Below, in pieces: positions 61,332 to 64,000 of a stretch of 64,000 bases of DNA. The translations under genes and the position numbers were made by a program. Positions within the stretch are counted from its first letter, which is position 1. Every line of letters begins with the position of its first letter. The notes beneath the pieces are model-generated. The model saw only the letters and a list, made by a program, of their open reading frames with translations. It was not told the DNA's origin and did not search any database. Origin of the DNA: Erodium maritimum (lineage: Eukaryota; Streptophyta; Magnoliopsida; Geraniales; Geraniaceae); assembly GCA_963921825.1 (NCBI GenBank), contig OY997588.1:135749203-135813202 (forward strand), in the 5' to 3' direction.

Positions 61332-62860
61332 CTTAATCACAACGAAAAGTTCATCTTTATTATTAAAAAAAACGAAATTTATTTTTAAGTATTAGTCATA
61401 AATATTACACTACCTGACATTTTAAAATGACAAATGCAATATCTTAAGTATTGGTCACGCGGGTAGTCGGTAGATATTAAATATAGTTTTGTTCAAGAGT
61501 TGAAAAAACTGTCTGTTAGGGTTGAAAAAGTTGTCCCTCTCCTCCTCCATTTTCTCTCCCCCGCAGCCGCCACAACCGTGCTCCTCCACCATCGCCACCA
61601 GTATCCATGGATATCCCCCAGCCCACAGCACCGGAAACCACTGTACCGGTCACAACCCAGCCTCCCTCTCCTTTTTATCGGATATAAACCTTCCTCCAGT
61701 CCATTTCTCCTCAGATCCGATGCAATCTGGCGTCCTCTCATCGCCTACAACACCGCGCGACCACCCCAAAGCGTCAGGGACTGCACCAGGAAACATGCAT
61801 GCAACGTCCCAACCTCTTCCCTCCGTGAAAGCTCAGGCGTCGGTAGGCCCGGTCTGCCTCATGCAGAATCCGGACGAGCCACATCGCGTCCTCGAGGGAC
61901 GTCGGAGGTCCTCCCCATTCCATACCCGACCTGCTCGACGTTAGCCGTGGCATATCCAAAAAGGACTCCCCAAATCCATCCAGTTCAGCGGTGGGGAAGC
62001 GTCCCTTGGTGTCAGATTGGGAGGAAGAAGATGAAGTCCTGGAGATTCCCGTGAAGGCCATCCATGCTGCCATTGATGGTCGATACCGTTTCTCACTCGT
62101 AGGGAGGGTTACCGGCGTACAACCTGAACGTGTTGTGTGGACTTATGCTTAAGAACTGAAAGATCGTAGCCTACAGATCGAGTACCTCACAAAAGAAATG
62201 GTAGCCGTCCAACCGCCACTGAGGACTCGTTCATTGCTACCAACCTTAAAGGAGTGTATTGGGGAAATAAAAGAATAATCCGCCGTCGATCAAAACCTAC
62301 ATCCAAACAAAATCACACTAATTCCGTATGGACTACACCGTAGATTGATCATATGGAACAACCATAGTAATCCATCACCAAAAGCAACACAAGCGATCGC
62401 GGAGAAGCAAAATATAGCCGCTACTGTTTTTTTCTCCTTCTCTTTTTGTACCCAATATTTTTAAGATGTAATAAAAATAATAGCTGACAAAAATGACTAA
62501 AAGTAAATTCTAGTGTTTGACACATTCAGAAATCACTGTAATAGGGTTGAAAGTTAAGAGTAGCCTAATTATGATGTGTGAAGCAAAACAAGCTGGATAG
62601 ATTCAAAATTAGAAAGCAATAAGAAATGTATTATTGTAGTAGAAATTGACTTTTCTTAAGTGGCATAAGAAGAAGAACAACGGCACCTATCAAGTTTTGA
62701 TGGAAATGAGAGGGAAATGGAAACGGAAATGGGTACGATGGTGACCTGATCATACATCAGATTCAGCCCTTGCTGCCCATAATCCCATTTCTCTTTCTTC
62801 ACATCAACCCATTCCTAGTCCAATTTCTAATCATCACGCCCCCCAATTCACCGCCATATA
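61332..62860. other. Region with a possible LINE ORF1 remnant
   Basis: 61500-62140 on the plus strand is GC-richer. One frame ends 'EEDEVLEIPVKAIHAAIDGR' and 'YRFSLVGRVTGVQPERVV', faintly like the DUF4283 start of plant LINE ORF1 proteins ('SLVGR'). Frames are broken and no domain is certain. 61332-61500 and 62290-62860 are AT-rich and show nothing. Confidence 0.3.
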
Positions 62861-64000
62861 GCATGTATAATAGAAAGGCCTTGATGAGGCTCTGGGTTGA
62901 GGTCCTTGTGCTGATTGGACAAAAGTGAGGCCCTAAAACTACAGAATAGTGGGTATTTTACAATGGAGAAGCCTTGTTGAGGCCCTGGGGCTGAGGTCAT
63001 GTGCTAACTGGATGCTGAGTTGTTATTAATTGATATTTTGCTGTTTTATTTAATTCTTTATCGGAAACCGTTTATATTATTTATAATTTAAACAATTTTG
63101 AAAAATAATAATTAATGACAATAAAAAAATTGAACACGAATAAAAAGCAAGTTGAACTTTTATTTTTATTTTATTTTTGTTTTGATCAGCAAAAAAACAG
63201 TTTTTATAGATAAGCCAAAAATTGTAATACAACCCACAAAAAACCAGCTCCAAGAGCACAAACGATTACTCGTTGTCATGGAAACCAGCTCCATATAGCC
63301 TCATAAGTGCTCCATAAGATCATTTTGTAGTTGATGGTGGGTCTCATGATTTATGACACTTTGTTGACAAGTAACTCGTTGCTGGTATTCCAATGACCCT
63401 CCGTGGTGTCATCGTTCCGGTGGTGTCCAATTCGGCATTTCTGGAGGTTGCGCGTACAACAACTCCTCATCCCCATACTCGTACCGGTCACACTCATCCT
63501 CTACAATCATGTTGTGTAGAATTATGCAAGTGTGCATGATATCAGCCTAAAGGTGTGGGCTCCAAGAACGAGCGGGACGGGAAATGATGTGCCACCTTGC
63601 TTGAAGTACTCCAAAAGCCCTTTCAATATCTTTTCGAGCACCTTCTTGGCATTTAGCAAACAACTTCTCTTTGGGCTCGTAGGGATGCCGAATAGTCTTC
63701 ACGAACCGTGCCCATGTTGGGTAAATGCCGTCCACCAAGTAAAAAGGTCGGTCGTACCGATGATCGTTGATCTCATACTCCACAGCTAGCTCACGGCCGT
63801 AGTAAGCGTCTTGGAATAAGTGGTTGTGGTTGAGGACGTTGATGTCGTTGTTCGAGCCAGCCATCCCGAAAAACGCATGCCAAATCCATAAATCATGGGA
63901 CGCTACAGCTTCAAGCATAATCGTCTTGTCCCCGTGGTGACTTCCCCGTCCATGGGCTCCCTGGTCTTCGGTTGGGCAGTTCTTCCACTTCCAATGCATG
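62861..64000 (-). mobile_element. PIF/Harbinger element with transposase, truncated by window edge
   Basis: The left terminus (GCATGTATAATAGAAAGGCC, after ATA) is a decayed copy of the GAGCATGTACAAC terminus at 22341. The next ~320 bp align with the reverse complement of 22000-22341. It carries a minus-strand transposase reaching the window end. Orientation is therefore: TIR, non-coding end, transposase 3' end, running rightward. The other terminus lies outside the window. Confidence 0.82.
63289..64000 (-). pseudogene. PIF/Harbinger transposase (partial, several stops)
   Basis: The translation enters from the right edge with 'MHWKWKNCPTEDQGAHGRG' (after the first catalytic Asp) and continues 'HAFFGMAGSNNDINVLNHN' (second Asp), 'FYLVDGIYPTWARFVKTI' and 'DIERAFGVLQARWHIISRPA'. 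It hits TAG at 63547-63549, then goes on in frame: 'HTCIILHNMIVEDECDRYEY', and near the end 'VINHETHHQLQNDLMEHL'. Two more TGA stops follow, probably former Trp codons. The N-terminal part is outside the window. Stops look like C-to-T (or G-to-A) changes. Inactive as it stands. Confidence 0.85.

Overview
This is a nuclear segment of a flowering plant, most likely a eudicot. The host genes have many short exons with plant-type introns. Between and inside them lie plant retrotransposons (Ty3/Gypsy-type solo LTRs, Ty1/Copia, L1), PIF/Harbinger elements, Mutator-like (MULE) elements, a tRNA-derived SINE and AT-rich spacers. The species cannot be fixed from sequence alone.

Five host genes could be modelled completely at codon level, all on the minus strand: mitochondrial GABA transaminase (POP2/GABA-T, 9261-13932, 19 coding exons, 509 aa), a DHHC protein S-acyltransferase of the PAT19/PAT20 type (15221-19645, 9 exons, 695 aa), FAR1 (34623-39164, 7 exons, 834 aa), FHY3 (43259-46986, 7 exons, 851 aa) and choline-phosphate cytidylyltransferase (52782-56483, 8 exons, 319 aa). 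From memory, Arabidopsis carries relatives of these genes close together on two chromosomes: FHY3-PAT20-POP2 on chromosome 3 and PAT19-FAR1-CCT2 on chromosome 4. The window looks like the unsplit ancestral block, with FAR1 and FHY3 side by side as a tandem pair.

The rest is a repeat landscape. 1-9112: the end of a long LTR, a MULE-type element, then a nest in which a 2.9 kb solo LTR sits inside a dead PIF/Harbinger element that abuts an older MITE. 20106-22341: a Harbinger element carrying only the Myb-like accessory ORF. 23665-27040: a second solo LTR with an internal 46-bp tandem array. 27041-34260: intergenic DNA with retroposon-like elements and a CACTA-like repeat cluster. 40965-42836: an L1 remnant and a third Harbinger family. 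49925-52113: a Copia 3' end with a retroposon nested in its LTR. 56777-61318: a degenerate L1. 62861-64000: a Harbinger transposase element running off the window, sharing its terminus with the 20.1-22.3 kb element.

Most interesting: FAR1 and FHY3 are domesticated MULE transposases, and each carries a non-autonomous MULE-like insertion, with a 9-bp target duplication, in an intron of its repetitive 3' region. The one in FAR1 has captured a piece of a histone H4 gene. I found no prokaryote-like system, CRISPR array or unknown operon.
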